Positions 35,061 through 44,135 of a DNA stretch of 64,000 nt are shown here, one piece after another; the stretch's first letter is position 1; every line of letters starts with the position of its first letter. This DNA is from Verrucomicrobiales bacterium. Its GTDB lineage: Bacteria; Verrucomicrobiota; Verrucomicrobiia; Verrucomicrobiales; DEV007. The translations under genes and the position numbers were made by a program. The stretch lies in the NCBI GenBank assembly GCA_016795385.1, contig JAEUHI010000021.1, positions 1 through 64,000 of the forward strand, given 5' to 3'. Under the pieces are notes generated by a model. That model was not told the origin of the DNA. It did no database searches and was given only the letters and a program-made list of their open reading frames with translations.

Positions 35061-36158
35061 GTGAAACATCTCCTCCACCTTCTCGCCGGGACGAACCGCG
35101 GCGGCTGCGAGGGCAACGCGATGTGCCTGATCCGCGAGTCGCCCGGGATCCGGCATCAGCTCCTCGTATTGGGCGAGCCAGGAGAAATGAGCGAGGCCTT
35201 CGCCGCGGTCGTTTCGCGGATCGACCACGCCGGCGTGCTGGGGCGCGGCGGTCGCGAGACGGTGCGGGTGATGGAGGAACTCATCGCCCGGGATGCTCCC
35301 GATGGCGTTGTCATCTGGCATGGCATGGTCTCCCTGCCCGAGATCCTGCACGCGCTGCGCGATTACCGGGGCCGTGTCCTCGTCCACGGAGGCAATCCGG
35401 TTTCCCACTCGGGTCTCATCGATGCCTGGTTCTGGCTGCGTGAGAAACGACTCGGCCGCCGAGCCGATCCCACCTATGTCTGCTGCTCGCGCCATGTCGC
35501 GGATTCCTTCGCGAAGAGCCGCTACCTGCGTCGTTTCACCCGCACCGTCGTGCCGAACGGAGTGAATCCTCCGACGGTGGCCCCGCACGTCCCGCGGGCC
35601 ATCGGTGCGGGTGAGCCCTTCACGATCGGGATGGTGGCGAGGTTGGATCATATCAAGGATCATCCGGCGCTGCTGCGGGCTTTCGCGAGGCTGGTGGAGA
35701 CGTGGCCGACGGCGCGGCTCGAGTTGGCAGGGGAGGGGGAGCGGCGGAGCGAGTTGGAATCGCTCGCCCGCGAACTGGCGATCGAGGGTCAGGTGCGCTT
35801 TCTCGGGAACGTGGCCGATCCCTACGAGGTGATGGGTCATTGGGATCTCTTCGTTTACGCGACAACTTGGCGCGAGGGACTCGGCAACGCGCTGATCGAG
35901 GCGCTGCGGCTGGGACTGCCGTGTCTCGCCTTCGACGAGGGACCGGTGCGCGAGTTGCTCGGGACGGAGGAAGCCGGGGTGGTGGTGCCCACAGGTGACA
36001 CGAATGCCCTGGCCGCGGCGATGCGGGATTTCGCGACCGATCTGCCACGACGCGAGCTGCTTTCCATCCAAGCGAGGGAGTGGGCGGGAGAACGGTTTTC
36101 GGGAGCCCGTTTCGCCTCGGGATATCGCGAACTTCTCGGGATGGAGGAAAAGACATGA
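35061..36158 (+). CDS. Glycosyltransferase family 4
   Basis: 365 residues from GTG 35061. HLLHLLAGTNRGGCEGNAMC at the N-terminus; TIGMVARLDHIKDHPALLRA at the start of the donor domain; EX7E region EGLGNALIEALRLGLPCLAF (about 273-292), then EEAGVVVPTGDTNALAAAM. Resembles its neighbour at 38278 in organisation, for example the loop VHGGNPVSHSG against VHAGNPPNRGR. The stop overlaps the next gene. Confidence 0.88.
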   Translation: MKHLLHLLAGTNRGGCEGNAMCLIRESPGIRHQLLVLGEPGEMSEAFAAVVSRIDHAGVLGRGGRETVRVMEELIARDAPDGVVIWHGMVSLPEILHALRDYRGRVLVHGGNPVSHSGLIDAWFWLREKRLGRRADPTYVCCSRHVADSFAKSRYLRRFTRTVVPNGVNPPTVAPHVPRAIGAGEPFTIGMVARLDHIKDHPALLRAFARLVETWPTARLELAGEGERRSELESLARELAIEGQVRFLGNVADPYEVMGHWDLFVYATTWREGLGNALIEALRLGLPCLAFDEGPVRELLGTEEAGVVVPTGDTNALAAAMRDFATDLPRRELLSIQAREWAGERFSGARFASGYRELLGMEEKT

Positions 36159-37360
36159 GCGTGGCCGTCCGGAATCCCGACAGGGCGGCGGTGACCCGTC
36201 ACCTCTGTGCGGTGGGCAGTGTCACGGACGTGAGCACTTGGAGTGGCATCCCTTTCCACTTTTGGGAAGAGTCGCGCCGGACCGGTTTCGCCACGGGCGC
36301 CTGCGAGGTCGATCTCGGGAAGCTGCGTCTGGCACGTCTGGTTTGGAATGCGGGCCGTCGCCTCCGTGGGCTCGCCACGGGAGGATTCCAATACTCCGGC
36401 TGGTTTCTCGACAAGCTCGAAGCCCAGATCCCCGCGGATCGCTGGCAGGACGAGATCATCACCTTCCACCAGCATTTTCCCCGGACCCGCACGGTGGTCG
36501 CGCACGGAGGCGGTCTCAATCATTACCTCGATGCTCCCTTCGCCGCCCTCGCCACGGGGCGCGGTCTGGATCTGAAGCTGCCCGACGATGTGGTGAAACG
36601 CGCCCTCGAACTCGAGCGCGAGAACTACGCGGGGAGCAAGCGGGTTATCCTCATGGCACGATGGGCGGCCGAGGTGATGCGTGCCGAATGCGGGGTCGCC
36701 GAGGAAACGCTGCACGTGATCCTGCCGGGAGCGAACCTCAATCTCCCGGAGGACTGGGACTTCCCGGTGCCGGAAGGCCGGGCGGGGAAAGAGCGTCCTT
36801 TCACCCTCGGATTCGTCGGCAAGGATTGGCGGAGGAAAGGGTTGCCGCTCCTCATCGAAGTGATGGAAAACCTGCAACGCCGCGGCTGGAAAACGCGCGT
36901 GCTCGTGATCGGTGAGGCTCCCGCGGATCTGCGATCCGTGCCCGGGGTGGAGTTCGCGGGATATCTCGACAAAAGGACCTCGAACCGGGAGTTTCTCGAA
37001 CGGCTCTCCGGTTGCGATGTCGGCTGTCTCTTCTCGGAGCGGGAGGCGCTCGGGATCTCGACGCTCGAATTCCTGAGGGCGGGCATCCCGGTGGCGGGCT
37101 TCGAGCACGAGGGCACGGCCGACACGATTCCCCCGGACGCGGGTTTCCGCCTGATGCGCGGTTCGTCCGCCGTAGAGATCGCGGATCGATTCGAGGAGTA
37201 TTTGCAAGACGAGGCACGGCAGGCGGACTGCCGCGAGCGGAGCCGGCGGTGGTCGCCTCTCGTGACGTGGCGGCGGTGTCTCGAAGAGTTCGCGGAACTG
37301 TGGTCGACGGGCCGTGTCGCCGCTCCCGTGAGACCCTGGATGGGCCTCGACGCGCTTTGA
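36155..37360 (+). CDS. Glycosyltransferase, GT4-like
   Basis: 401 residues. The N-terminal domain is atypical (LCAVGSVTDVSTWSGIPFHF), but the donor domain is standard: TLGFVGKDWRRKGLPLLIEV, VEFAGYLDKRTSNREFLERL and the EX7E region EREALGISTLEFLRAGIPVA (about 314-333). ATG 36155 overlaps the previous stop. Sugar specificity unknown. Confidence 0.85.
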   Translation: MSVAVRNPDRAAVTRHLCAVGSVTDVSTWSGIPFHFWEESRRTGFATGACEVDLGKLRLARLVWNAGRRLRGLATGGFQYSGWFLDKLEAQIPADRWQDEIITFHQHFPRTRTVVAHGGGLNHYLDAPFAALATGRGLDLKLPDDVVKRALELERENYAGSKRVILMARWAAEVMRAECGVAEETLHVILPGANLNLPEDWDFPVPEGRAGKERPFTLGFVGKDWRRKGLPLLIEVMENLQRRGWKTRVLVIGEAPADLRSVPGVEFAGYLDKRTSNREFLERLSGCDVGCLFSEREALGISTLEFLRAGIPVAGFEHEGTADTIPPDAGFRLMRGSSAVEIADRFEEYLQDEARQADCRERSRRWSPLVTWRRCLEEFAELWSTGRVAAPVRPWMGLDAL

Positions 37361-37366
37361 TTTCTC

Positions 37367-38278
37367 ATGCCTCTGCCACCCCATCTCGAATGGCTGCGGT
37401 GCCATCCCGTGACGCGGCGTCATCCCCTGCGCACGTGGGGGCGGTGGGTGTATTGGCAGATCCGTCAGCGCCTCACGAAGCGGCCGAAAACGATCACCTT
37501 GCGAAACGAGGCGCGTCTTTGCATTTATCCTCATGAAGGCCTCACCGGCTACTGGTATGTGGGGCGTCCCGACCATGAAGCGATGGAGTTTCTCGCCCGC
37601 TACCTGAGGAAGGAGGACGTGGTCTATGACGTCGGGGCCAATGCCGGAGGATTCGCGGTCTTCGCGGCGAGTTTTGGATGCGAGGTGAATGCCTTCGAGC
37701 CCATCCCCGATACGTTCCGGCGCTTGGAGGAAAACGCCGCCTTGAATCGCCCGCACCATCGCATCGAGGCCCATCCGCTCGCCCTCGGCGAAGCTCCCGG
37801 AACCCTCCGCATGACCGCCTCGCTCGGCACGGGAAACCGGGTCGTGACAGAGGATGAGTCCGGACCCTGTCTCTCCGTCGAGGTGACGACTCTCGATGCC
37901 TGGATCCAAGCCCGATCCCGGACCGGGCCGACCTTTCTGAAACTCGATGTCGAGGGACACGAGTTGGAGGTTCTGTTAGGGGCGGGTGAGGTCCTTGCCT
38001 CGCCGGCGCTGCGGGGCTTGCTCGTGGAAACCTTCCGCCCCCATAATTGGCAGCTTCCGAAACTAAGGCGCTTGGAGGATTTGCTGGAAAGCCATGGCTT
38101 TCTGCCCTACGCTTACGACCCCTGCGAAAACGCCTTGGTGTGGCTCGAAAAACCCGATGAGGGGGACGACGACACCCTTTATCTCAGGGATCCGGAGCAG
38201 GTGCGGACGCGTCTCGAAGGAGCCCGGGACGAAGCCGGGAATGGCGCAAGGAGAGAGGAGAAGAGCGCGACCGCCTGA
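37367..38278 (+). CDS. FkbM-family methyltransferase
   Basis: 303 residues. DVVYDVGANAGGFAVFAASF as motif I, NAFEPIPDTFRRLEENAALN and PTFLKLDVEGHELEVLLGAG as the family signature. C-terminal 40 residues are charged. Fourth FkbM gene in the window; three of them lie within 6 kb, suggesting a heavily methylated glycan. Its last base is shared with the next start codon. Confidence 0.87.
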   Translation: MPLPPHLEWLRCHPVTRRHPLRTWGRWVYWQIRQRLTKRPKTITLRNEARLCIYPHEGLTGYWYVGRPDHEAMEFLARYLRKEDVVYDVGANAGGFAVFAASFGCEVNAFEPIPDTFRRLEENAALNRPHHRIEAHPLALGEAPGTLRMTASLGTGNRVVTEDESGPCLSVEVTTLDAWIQARSRTGPTFLKLDVEGHELEVLLGAGEVLASPALRGLLVETFRPHNWQLPKLRRLEDLLESHGFLPYAYDPCENALVWLEKPDEGDDDTLYLRDPEQVRTRLEGARDEAGNGARREEKSATA

Positions 38279-39384
38279 TGATGAAGATCCTGCACATACT
38301 CGCGACTCCGCGAGCGGAGGGGACTCCCAATCTTGTGCTTGATTGGCTCGCGACTGGAGAGCATGAGCAAGGGATCTTTGTCATGCATTCCCAACCCGCC
38401 GACCTGACTGGACCCCTTCGCGCCGCCGCGAGTTGGTATGAGGAAGCGGATTTGTTTTCAAAGGGTTGGCGCCAGTTCACCGCGATTGCGAGACGTACCT
38501 ACCGCGTCTGCCGCGAGCATCGTCCCGATGTCGTGATCTGTTGGCCGACGGGATTCGCGAACTGGGCCTGTCTCGGCGCGAGGCTGGCGGGGATCCGCCG
38601 GCTCCTCGTGCATGCGGGCAATCCGCCCAACCGCGGCCGGTCGGGCGACTGGGTGACGCGCTACGGACTCTGGCCGCTCGCACTGATGCGGGCCACGGTG
38701 CTGTGTTGTTCGGATTATGTCAGGGATGCCTATCGCTCGGTGCCGCTGATCCCGCGCGAGCTGCTGCAGACGGTGTGGAATTGCACCCGCGCCGGCGAGG
38801 TGCGTGAAAGGGCCTCGCGCCGGAGAGCGGAGCGGACGGCCGAACCAGGAATGTTTCAAGCGATCATGGTGGCCACGCTCGAGGCACACAAGGATCACGA
38901 GACCTTGCTGCGGGCCATTCCCGCGATCCTCGGAAGCGCGCCGGATTTCCGTCTGCGACTGGCGGGCGATGGCACGCTGCGGCCGAAGCTCGAGGCCTTG
39001 GTCGGTGAACTCGGACTGAACGGGGTGGTGGAGTTTCTCGGGACGCGGAAAGATGTGCCGGAACTGCTCGGCGAAGCGGACTTCTTCGTTTTTTCCACCA
39101 CGCCACAGGAGGGGCTCGGCTCCGTACTTTTCGAGGCCATGGCCGCCGGGCTGCCGATTCTCGCGAGCGATGTGCCGGCCTGTCGTGAGATTCTCGCGGG
39201 CGGCACCCATGGCACGCTCGTGCCGGCCGGAGATCCCGGGGCGTGGTCCGCGGCCATCCTGCGCGCGATGCAATCGCCTCCCGAGCGGCCGCGTCTCGAC
39301 GCCTCGAGCGACTTCGCCCTTTCCTTCACCGCCCGGCGCATGATGGATCGATACCTGAGCCACGTCCGCCCCGTCGCCGCATGA
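38278..39384 (+). CDS. Glycosyltransferase family 4
   Basis: 368 residues. MKILHILATPRAEGTPNLVL begins the acceptor domain. FQAIMVATLEAHKDHETLLR opens the donor domain. EX7E region EGLGSVLFEAMAAGLPILAS (about 279-298), then GTLVPAGDPGAWSAAI. ATG 38278 shares a base with the preceding stop; ATG 38281 is equally possible. Stop overlaps the second polymerase gene. Confidence 0.9.
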   Translation: MMKILHILATPRAEGTPNLVLDWLATGEHEQGIFVMHSQPADLTGPLRAAASWYEEADLFSKGWRQFTAIARRTYRVCREHRPDVVICWPTGFANWACLGARLAGIRRLLVHAGNPPNRGRSGDWVTRYGLWPLALMRATVLCCSDYVRDAYRSVPLIPRELLQTVWNCTRAGEVRERASRRRAERTAEPGMFQAIMVATLEAHKDHETLLRAIPAILGSAPDFRLRLAGDGTLRPKLEALVGELGLNGVVEFLGTRKDVPELLGEADFFVFSTTPQEGLGSVLFEAMAAGLPILASDVPACREILAGGTHGTLVPAGDPGAWSAAILRAMQSPPERPRLDASSDFALSFTARRMMDRYLSHVRPVAA

Positions 39385-40820
39385 TCGAACAACTCGGCCA
39401 AGCACCGTTTTCCTTCTGGCTGCACCTGCTCTTGCTGGTGATCCTCTTTGTCGAGGCGGTCCGGAAATGGCAGGCACCGTGGACGAAACCCGCCCTCGCC
39501 GTCTATGGCACGGTGACCTTCTGGTACACCGGCGACTACGTTTTCTCACGGCCCATCGATTACCAGGGCTTCGAGCCGGGAGTGGTCTCGCTCGCGTTTT
39601 TCCAGATCTGCTTTTTCCTCCTCACCTTCCGGGCCCTGATCACCCCGTTGTCGGCCCGCTTCTGCGCCAAGCCGCTCCAGATGGCGCGTCCCATGCTCGC
39701 GGGAGACCGCCGTTTCATTCCCCTCGAGTTTCCTCCGAGGCTGTTGAAGATCATCCTCCCGCTCCTCATCCTGGGCTGGGTCGTGATCTTCGGAGTCGGA
39801 CTCACGACCGCCAAGGAACTCTGGCCCGCCCTGATCTGGCCTCCATTACATCCCAAAAAGGTCGGCATGTATCCGCTGACGGGACTCGGTGGCGGGGCCT
39901 CTTTCATCTTCAATGCGATCGCCTACCTGCACCTCCTCATTTGCTCGCTCTTCGGCGTGGTCGCGGTGATGTCGCGGGGGCCGGTGCGATGGATCGCCGT
40001 CGTCCTCATCGCGGTGACGTGGCCCTATTTCTGGTACGACGCGATCCGCAGCAAGATGCTCGCCCTCATCCTGCCGGGTCTGGGTGCCTTCCTCCTCACG
40101 GGGAACCGGTCCATCAAGCTCCGCGTCACGGTCGTCGTTCTTTGCGGGATTTTTGTGGTGGGGTGGTTCGGGAGGGTGATGCTCTTCCGCGGTGGCGGAG
40201 CCAATCTCGCCGCTTTCTCCGAATCCACCGCGGTCGTCGAGGACGAAGTCGCCGAAGCCCAGGGCGAAGCGCAACGGAGACGGGAAAGCCGGCTCGGGCT
40301 CGACATGCTGAAGGAACTCTGCTGGATCAACACCTTCATCGAGTCGGGGCGATATCGTCCCACCTGGGGAGGCCGCTACCTCGCGGAGCTGGTGAATCCG
40401 ATCCCGCGCTCGATCTGGCCCGGAAAGCCGATGGTGGGGATCGACTACGCCATCGCCCGCGGCTTCGGGGGATCGCGGAGGGAACACGGCGCCTACGCCA
40501 CCGTCGCCACGGGCATGATCGGCCAAGGCTGCGTGAATTTCGGGCGCTTCTTCGGAGTCCCGGCCGCGGCGCTGCTCTTCGCCCTGTGGGCCGCTTTCCT
40601 CTCGCGCCTGTGGTGCCAGCGATTCTTCTCGCCCCTGCGCCTCGCTTTGTTCCTCATCGGAATGGGCCTCACCCTCAACACGGGGCGTGATTTCACCCTC
40701 CTCGTCCTTTTCCCCTTTCTTTTTGGTTATCTCGCCATCCTCCTCTACGAATCCATGACCGGCAAAAAACCGGCCAAGGCGATGGTTCGTCCCCTCGAAC
40801 AACCCGCCCGGATGAAGTGA
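39381..40820 (+). CDS. Wzy-like oligosaccharide repeat unit polymerase (copy 2)
   Basis: 479 residues, polytopic. Aligns by eye with the protein at 26165 over most of its length: YGTVTFWYTGDYVFSRPIDY against LGTVAVWYFGDAFYNDYDSM, ELVNPIPRSIWPGKPMVGID, and ATGMIGQGCVNFGRFFG. It lacks the acidic stretch and the Pro/Arg-rich tail of copy 1. Two full-length polymerase paralogs in one cluster suggest two linkages or two products. ATG 39381 overlaps the previous stop; the frame extends upstream only as a shadow. Confidence 0.75.
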   Translation: MIEQLGQAPFSFWLHLLLLVILFVEAVRKWQAPWTKPALAVYGTVTFWYTGDYVFSRPIDYQGFEPGVVSLAFFQICFFLLTFRALITPLSARFCAKPLQMARPMLAGDRRFIPLEFPPRLLKIILPLLILGWVVIFGVGLTTAKELWPALIWPPLHPKKVGMYPLTGLGGGASFIFNAIAYLHLLICSLFGVVAVMSRGPVRWIAVVLIAVTWPYFWYDAIRSKMLALILPGLGAFLLTGNRSIKLRVTVVVLCGIFVVGWFGRVMLFRGGGANLAAFSESTAVVEDEVAEAQGEAQRRRESRLGLDMLKELCWINTFIESGRYRPTWGGRYLAELVNPIPRSIWPGKPMVGIDYAIARGFGGSRREHGAYATVATGMIGQGCVNFGRFFGVPAAALLFALWAAFLSRLWCQRFFSPLRLALFLIGMGLTLNTGRDFTLLVLFPFLFGYLAILLYESMTGKKPAKAMVRPLEQPARMK

Positions 40821-40826
40821 CGCCCG

Positions 40827-42089
40827 ATGACTGTTTTACTGTCATTTCTTACCTACGGACCCTACCACCTCGCCCGACTTGCGGCCGCGCAAGCCCATGG
40901 GCGGGACGGAGGTTTGGAGGTCGTGGGACTCGCGATGTCCCGGAGGGACGCCGACTATTCCTGGGAAACGGAAAGGTCCGGGGAGGTCCGCTACGCCGTC
41001 GAGGACATGACGGCCGACGAGGTGCCGGTGGATGACTGGACGCGCCATCTGCAAACGATCCTCGACGAGGTGCGGCCGGACGTCTGCGCCATCGCGGGCT
41101 ACAGCCATCCGGCGATGCTCACCCTCGTCGCGCTCTGTGGAGAACGATCCATCCCGTGGATCCTCATGAGCGACAGCCGCGAGGCCGATCGTCCCCGCAC
41201 CCGCTGGCGCGAATGGTCGAAGGGACGCATCGTCCGCCTCGCTTCGGCGGGCTTCACCGCGGGCAGGGTGCACAGCGAATACCTTGAAAAACTCGGGCTT
41301 GTCAAAAACGCCTGCTCCGTGGGTTACGACGTCGTCGACAACGCCTACTTCTCGACCCAAGCCGCGAAGTGGCGGGCTGGGGCGAAATCCGGCGACACGG
41401 TGTCGTGGGAGCCGCGACCCTATTTCCTCGCGACGAACCGCTTCATTCCCAAGAAGAACCTTTTCCGTCTGCTCGATGCCTATGCGGCCCATGCCACCGC
41501 GGAGGGGCTCCGCGATCCCTGGCCGTTGGTGATGTTGGGGGATGGCGAGCTGAAGTCCGATCTCCTCGCGCATGCCGGCACGCTTGGACTCGCCGTGCGT
41601 AATCGGGCTCCCTGGGAAACGGCGGCGAAGAACGAGACCGGATCGGATGGCCGGCCCGAGGTGTTTTTTCCAGGCTTCCGCCAGATCGATGAGCTGCCCC
41701 GCTTCTACGCCCACGCCGGTGCTTTCGTCCACGCCAGCACCACGGAACAATGGGGACTGGTGGTGAACGAAGCGATGGCGAGCGGGCTCCCCGTGCTCGT
41801 CTCGAAATCCTGTGGCTGTGCCCCCGAGCTGGTGAAGGAGGGGATCAACGGCCATACCTTTGATCCCTGCGACGTGGGCGAACTGACGCGACGGATGAAC
41901 GAGATCGCCGCCCTCGATAAAACGGCCCGCGCCGAACTCGGCGTGGCAGGGCAGCGGATCATCTCCGATTGGGGACTCGCGCGCTTCGCGGAAGGTCTCG
42001 CCGAAGCCGCGGCAAGAGCGAGGGAGACGGGCCCGAAGAAGCCGGGGCCGATCGAGAAGTTCCTGCTCTATTCCCTCTCCCGCCGATGA
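40827..42089 (+). CDS. Glycosyltransferase family 4 (repeat-free paralog of the 21261 gene)
   Basis: 420 residues. MTVLLSFLTYGPYHLARLAA at the start, YFLATNRFIPKKNLFRLLDA, VFFPGFRQIDELPRFYAHAG and the EX7E region EQWGLVVNEAMASGLPVLVS (about 310-329). Its even similarity to the 508-residue protein at 21261, without any heptamer-coded segments, provides the reference that defines those insertions. It starts 6 bases after the polymerase and overlaps the next gene. Confidence 0.9.
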   Translation: MTVLLSFLTYGPYHLARLAAAQAHGRDGGLEVVGLAMSRRDADYSWETERSGEVRYAVEDMTADEVPVDDWTRHLQTILDEVRPDVCAIAGYSHPAMLTLVALCGERSIPWILMSDSREADRPRTRWREWSKGRIVRLASAGFTAGRVHSEYLEKLGLVKNACSVGYDVVDNAYFSTQAAKWRAGAKSGDTVSWEPRPYFLATNRFIPKKNLFRLLDAYAAHATAEGLRDPWPLVMLGDGELKSDLLAHAGTLGLAVRNRAPWETAAKNETGSDGRPEVFFPGFRQIDELPRFYAHAGAFVHASTTEQWGLVVNEAMASGLPVLVSKSCGCAPELVKEGINGHTFDPCDVGELTRRMNEIAALDKTARAELGVAGQRIISDWGLARFAEGLAEAAARARETGPKKPGPIEKFLLYSLSRR

Positions 42090-43294
42090 AGGTGGCTCAT
42101 GTCGTCGACTCCGTCTCCCGGAATGCGGGTGGCGTTTTTTTCAGTGTCAACAGCCTCGCCCACGCTCTGTCGCGGAGGGGGATCGATGTCTCCGTGCATG
42201 GTCTGCGCGATGGGTCGTCGGAGGCGGATGCGCCTGCGTGGGCGCCGCTCTCCCTGCGGATCCACGATCCGATGGGACCCCGTGGACTCGGATTTTCGCC
42301 CTCACTGACAAAAGCCCTCCTCGCCGGGGAGGATGACCTGCTGCATGTGCACGGAGCCTGGCAGGCGCAATCGCATTCGGTGAATGTCTGGCATCGCCGG
42401 ACAAGGCGTCCCTACCTGATCTCGCTCCATGGCATGCTCGATCCTTGGGCGCTCTCTCGATCCCGCGGCAAAAAATGGCTCGCCGCGCTCGCGTATGAGC
42501 GCACCCACCTCCGCCAAGCGGCCTGTCTGCATGCCCTCTGCGGGCCGGAGCGGGATTCGATCCGGAGTTACGGATTGAAACAGCCGGTCTGCCTCATCCC
42601 GAACGGCGTCGATCTGCCGGAGACGGATGCCGCGATCCTGAACGGCGGCAAAGGGAATGAACCACGCCACTTGTTGTTCCTCGGCCGGCTCCATCCGAAA
42701 AAAGGGCTCGTGAACGCCCTCCGTGCCTGGGCGCGGGTGATGGCCCGGGCGGAGTCGGGTGCGTGGAGATTCGTCATCGCCGGATGGGATCAAGGTGGGC
42801 ACGGAGAGGAATTGAAATCGCTCTGCCGCGAACTCGGCCTTTCCTTTTCGGTGGTGCCGGAAGGGCAAGCAGCTCTCTCGTCGATCGAATCGCGGAAGGG
42901 CTCCGTGATGTTCCACGGTCCGGCTTTTGGAGAGGCCAAGGAGGCGCTCTTGCGAAGGGCCGATGCCTTCATCCTCCCGAGCTTCAGCGAAGGGTTGCCC
43001 ATGGCCGTGCTCGAGGCCTGGGCCCATGCCTTGCCGGTGCTGATGACCGACTTCTGCAACCTCCCCGAAGGCTTCGCCGCGGGAGCGGCCCAGCGCATCG
43101 GCACCGATGTGGAGACCATCGCGGAAGGCTTGAACGAGCTGTTTGAAGGATCGGCGACCGATCAAAGAGCGATGGGGGCGCGCGGCAGACGCCTCGTCGA
43201 AGAGCGTTTCACCTGGCCCCGCGTTGCCGCGGAGATGGAGGAGGTCTATCGTTGGCTCGTCGGCGGGGGATCGAAGCCGGGGTGTGTCTCGTAG
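42086..43294 (+). CDS. Glycosyltransferase family 4
   Basis: 402 residues from ATG 42086, which overlaps the preceding stop. VDSVSRNAGGVFFSVNSLAH is the Gly-loop; LLFLGRLHPKKGLVNALRAW opens the donor domain; SEGLPMAVLEAWAHALPVLM (about 323-342) is the EX7E region. Last gene of block B; its TAG stop overlaps the trailer hairpin, as in the gene ending at 25421. Confidence 0.9.
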   Translation: MKVAHVVDSVSRNAGGVFFSVNSLAHALSRRGIDVSVHGLRDGSSEADAPAWAPLSLRIHDPMGPRGLGFSPSLTKALLAGEDDLLHVHGAWQAQSHSVNVWHRRTRRPYLISLHGMLDPWALSRSRGKKWLAALAYERTHLRQAACLHALCGPERDSIRSYGLKQPVCLIPNGVDLPETDAAILNGGKGNEPRHLLFLGRLHPKKGLVNALRAWARVMARAESGAWRFVIAGWDQGGHGEELKSLCRELGLSFSVVPEGQAALSSIESRKGSVMFHGPAFGEAKEALLRRADAFILPSFSEGLPMAVLEAWAHALPVLMTDFCNLPEGFAAGAAQRIGTDVETIAEGLNELFEGSATDQRAMGARGRRLVEERFTWPRVAAEMEEVYRWLVGGGSKPGCVS

Positions 43295-43382
43295 CGCCTT
43301 CGGCGCGGTGGGCGGTAGGCGGTAGGCAGAGGTCAGAGGTCAGAGGTCAGAGGTCAGAGGTCAGAGGTCAGAGGTCAGAGGT
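43292..43382. repeat. Trailer module: hairpin, GGCGGTA heptamers and perfect (CAGAGGT)8
   Basis: TAGCGCC, loop TTC, GGCGC (43292-43306) overlaps the stop codon, then GGTGGGCGGTAGGCGGTAGG and eight perfect CAGAGGT units (43327-43382). All of it is purine-rich on the coding strand of the gene that ends there. The switch from GGCGGTA to CAGAGGT happens without spacer, showing that different heptamer types share one site. Confidence 0.93.
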
Positions 43383-43418
43383 CCCTCCGCACCAAGCACC
43401 AAAGACCTCATTCGCATC

Positions 43419-43973
43419 ATGATTCGCAAACTCACCGGGATCGCCTTGGCGGGGGCGCTGTTGTTGGTTCTGTGGGTGCTTTATTTTCCCTGGCCGGTGC
43501 CTTTGACGAAGACGGAGCCGATTCCCTGGGAGCCGGACGCGATTGTGGTGCCGGGCAGCGGTGATGTCGTGCGGGTGCGCGAGGCCGCGCGCATGGCGGA
43601 ACGGTTTCCGGTCATCCCCGTCATCATCACCGGCGACGGCGGTTTCCTCGAGACGGGCGTGATCGATCTCGGAGTCTTCGAGGAGCGTCTCGTGATCGAG
43701 CCGGATGCGGAGTCGACCTTCGAAAACGCCGCCCTGCTTGTGCCCATCCTCGAAGAACTTTCGGTGAAACGCGCCGTTCTCGTGACCAACTGGTTCCACG
43801 TGCCGAGAGCCGAAGCGGTCTTCCGGAGCCGCTTTCCCGGGATCGAATTCGCCAGCACCTGGGAGAATCCCGCGGATTCGCTGCCACCGTGGGATGTCCA
43901 ATCCCAACGCCGGGAAAAGCTCGCCTCGCTTTGGTATCTCGTGCGCTATGGTGTGAATGCTTTCCGGTCCTGA
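43419..43973 (+). CDS. DUF218 (YdcF/ElyC/SanA-like) protein
   Basis: 184 residues. One N-terminal membrane segment (LTGIALAGALLLVLWVLYFP, about 5-24), then the DUF218 domain: PDAIVVPGSGDVVRVREAAR, PVIPVIITGDGG, ESTFENAALLVPIL and RAVLVTNWFHVPRAEAVFRS. The VVPGSG and TxxWH-like blocks match the family. Biochemical role is unknown; relatives influence envelope integrity. The gene stands alone between a purine-rich and a pyrimidine-rich heptamer module. Confidence 0.82.
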   Translation: MIRKLTGIALAGALLLVLWVLYFPWPVPLTKTEPIPWEPDAIVVPGSGDVVRVREAARMAERFPVIPVIITGDGGFLETGVIDLGVFEERLVIEPDAESTFENAALLVPILEELSVKRAVLVTNWFHVPRAEAVFRSRFPGIEFASTWENPADSLPPWDVQSQRREKLASLWYLVRYGVNAFRS

Positions 43974-44028
43974 CCCGGACGAACGGAGAGACCACCACAA
44001 CCCGCGTTCACGGAGTTTTCTGCCTGTA

Positions 44029-44131
44029 GTGGTGACGTCCACGTCGCCACCGGTCGAGCCAGAAGCCCCCTGAGCACGCCGACCTTTTACCTTTTACCTT
44101 CCCACCTTTTACCGCGCCGCGAGGCGCTGCG
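44029..44131 (+). promoter_or_regulatory. Leader module with inverted repeat, TTTTACC heptamers and GCGCC hairpin
   Basis: An imperfect inverted repeat GTGGTGACGTCCACGTCGCC (44029-44048) related to those near 3154, then TGAGCACGCC, TTTTACC-type heptamers (44080-44112) and GCGCC, loop GCGA, GGCGC (44114-44127). TGCGCCCC directly precedes ATG 44136. No Shine-Dalgarno sequence. Confidence 0.72.
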
Positions 44132-44135
44132 CCCC

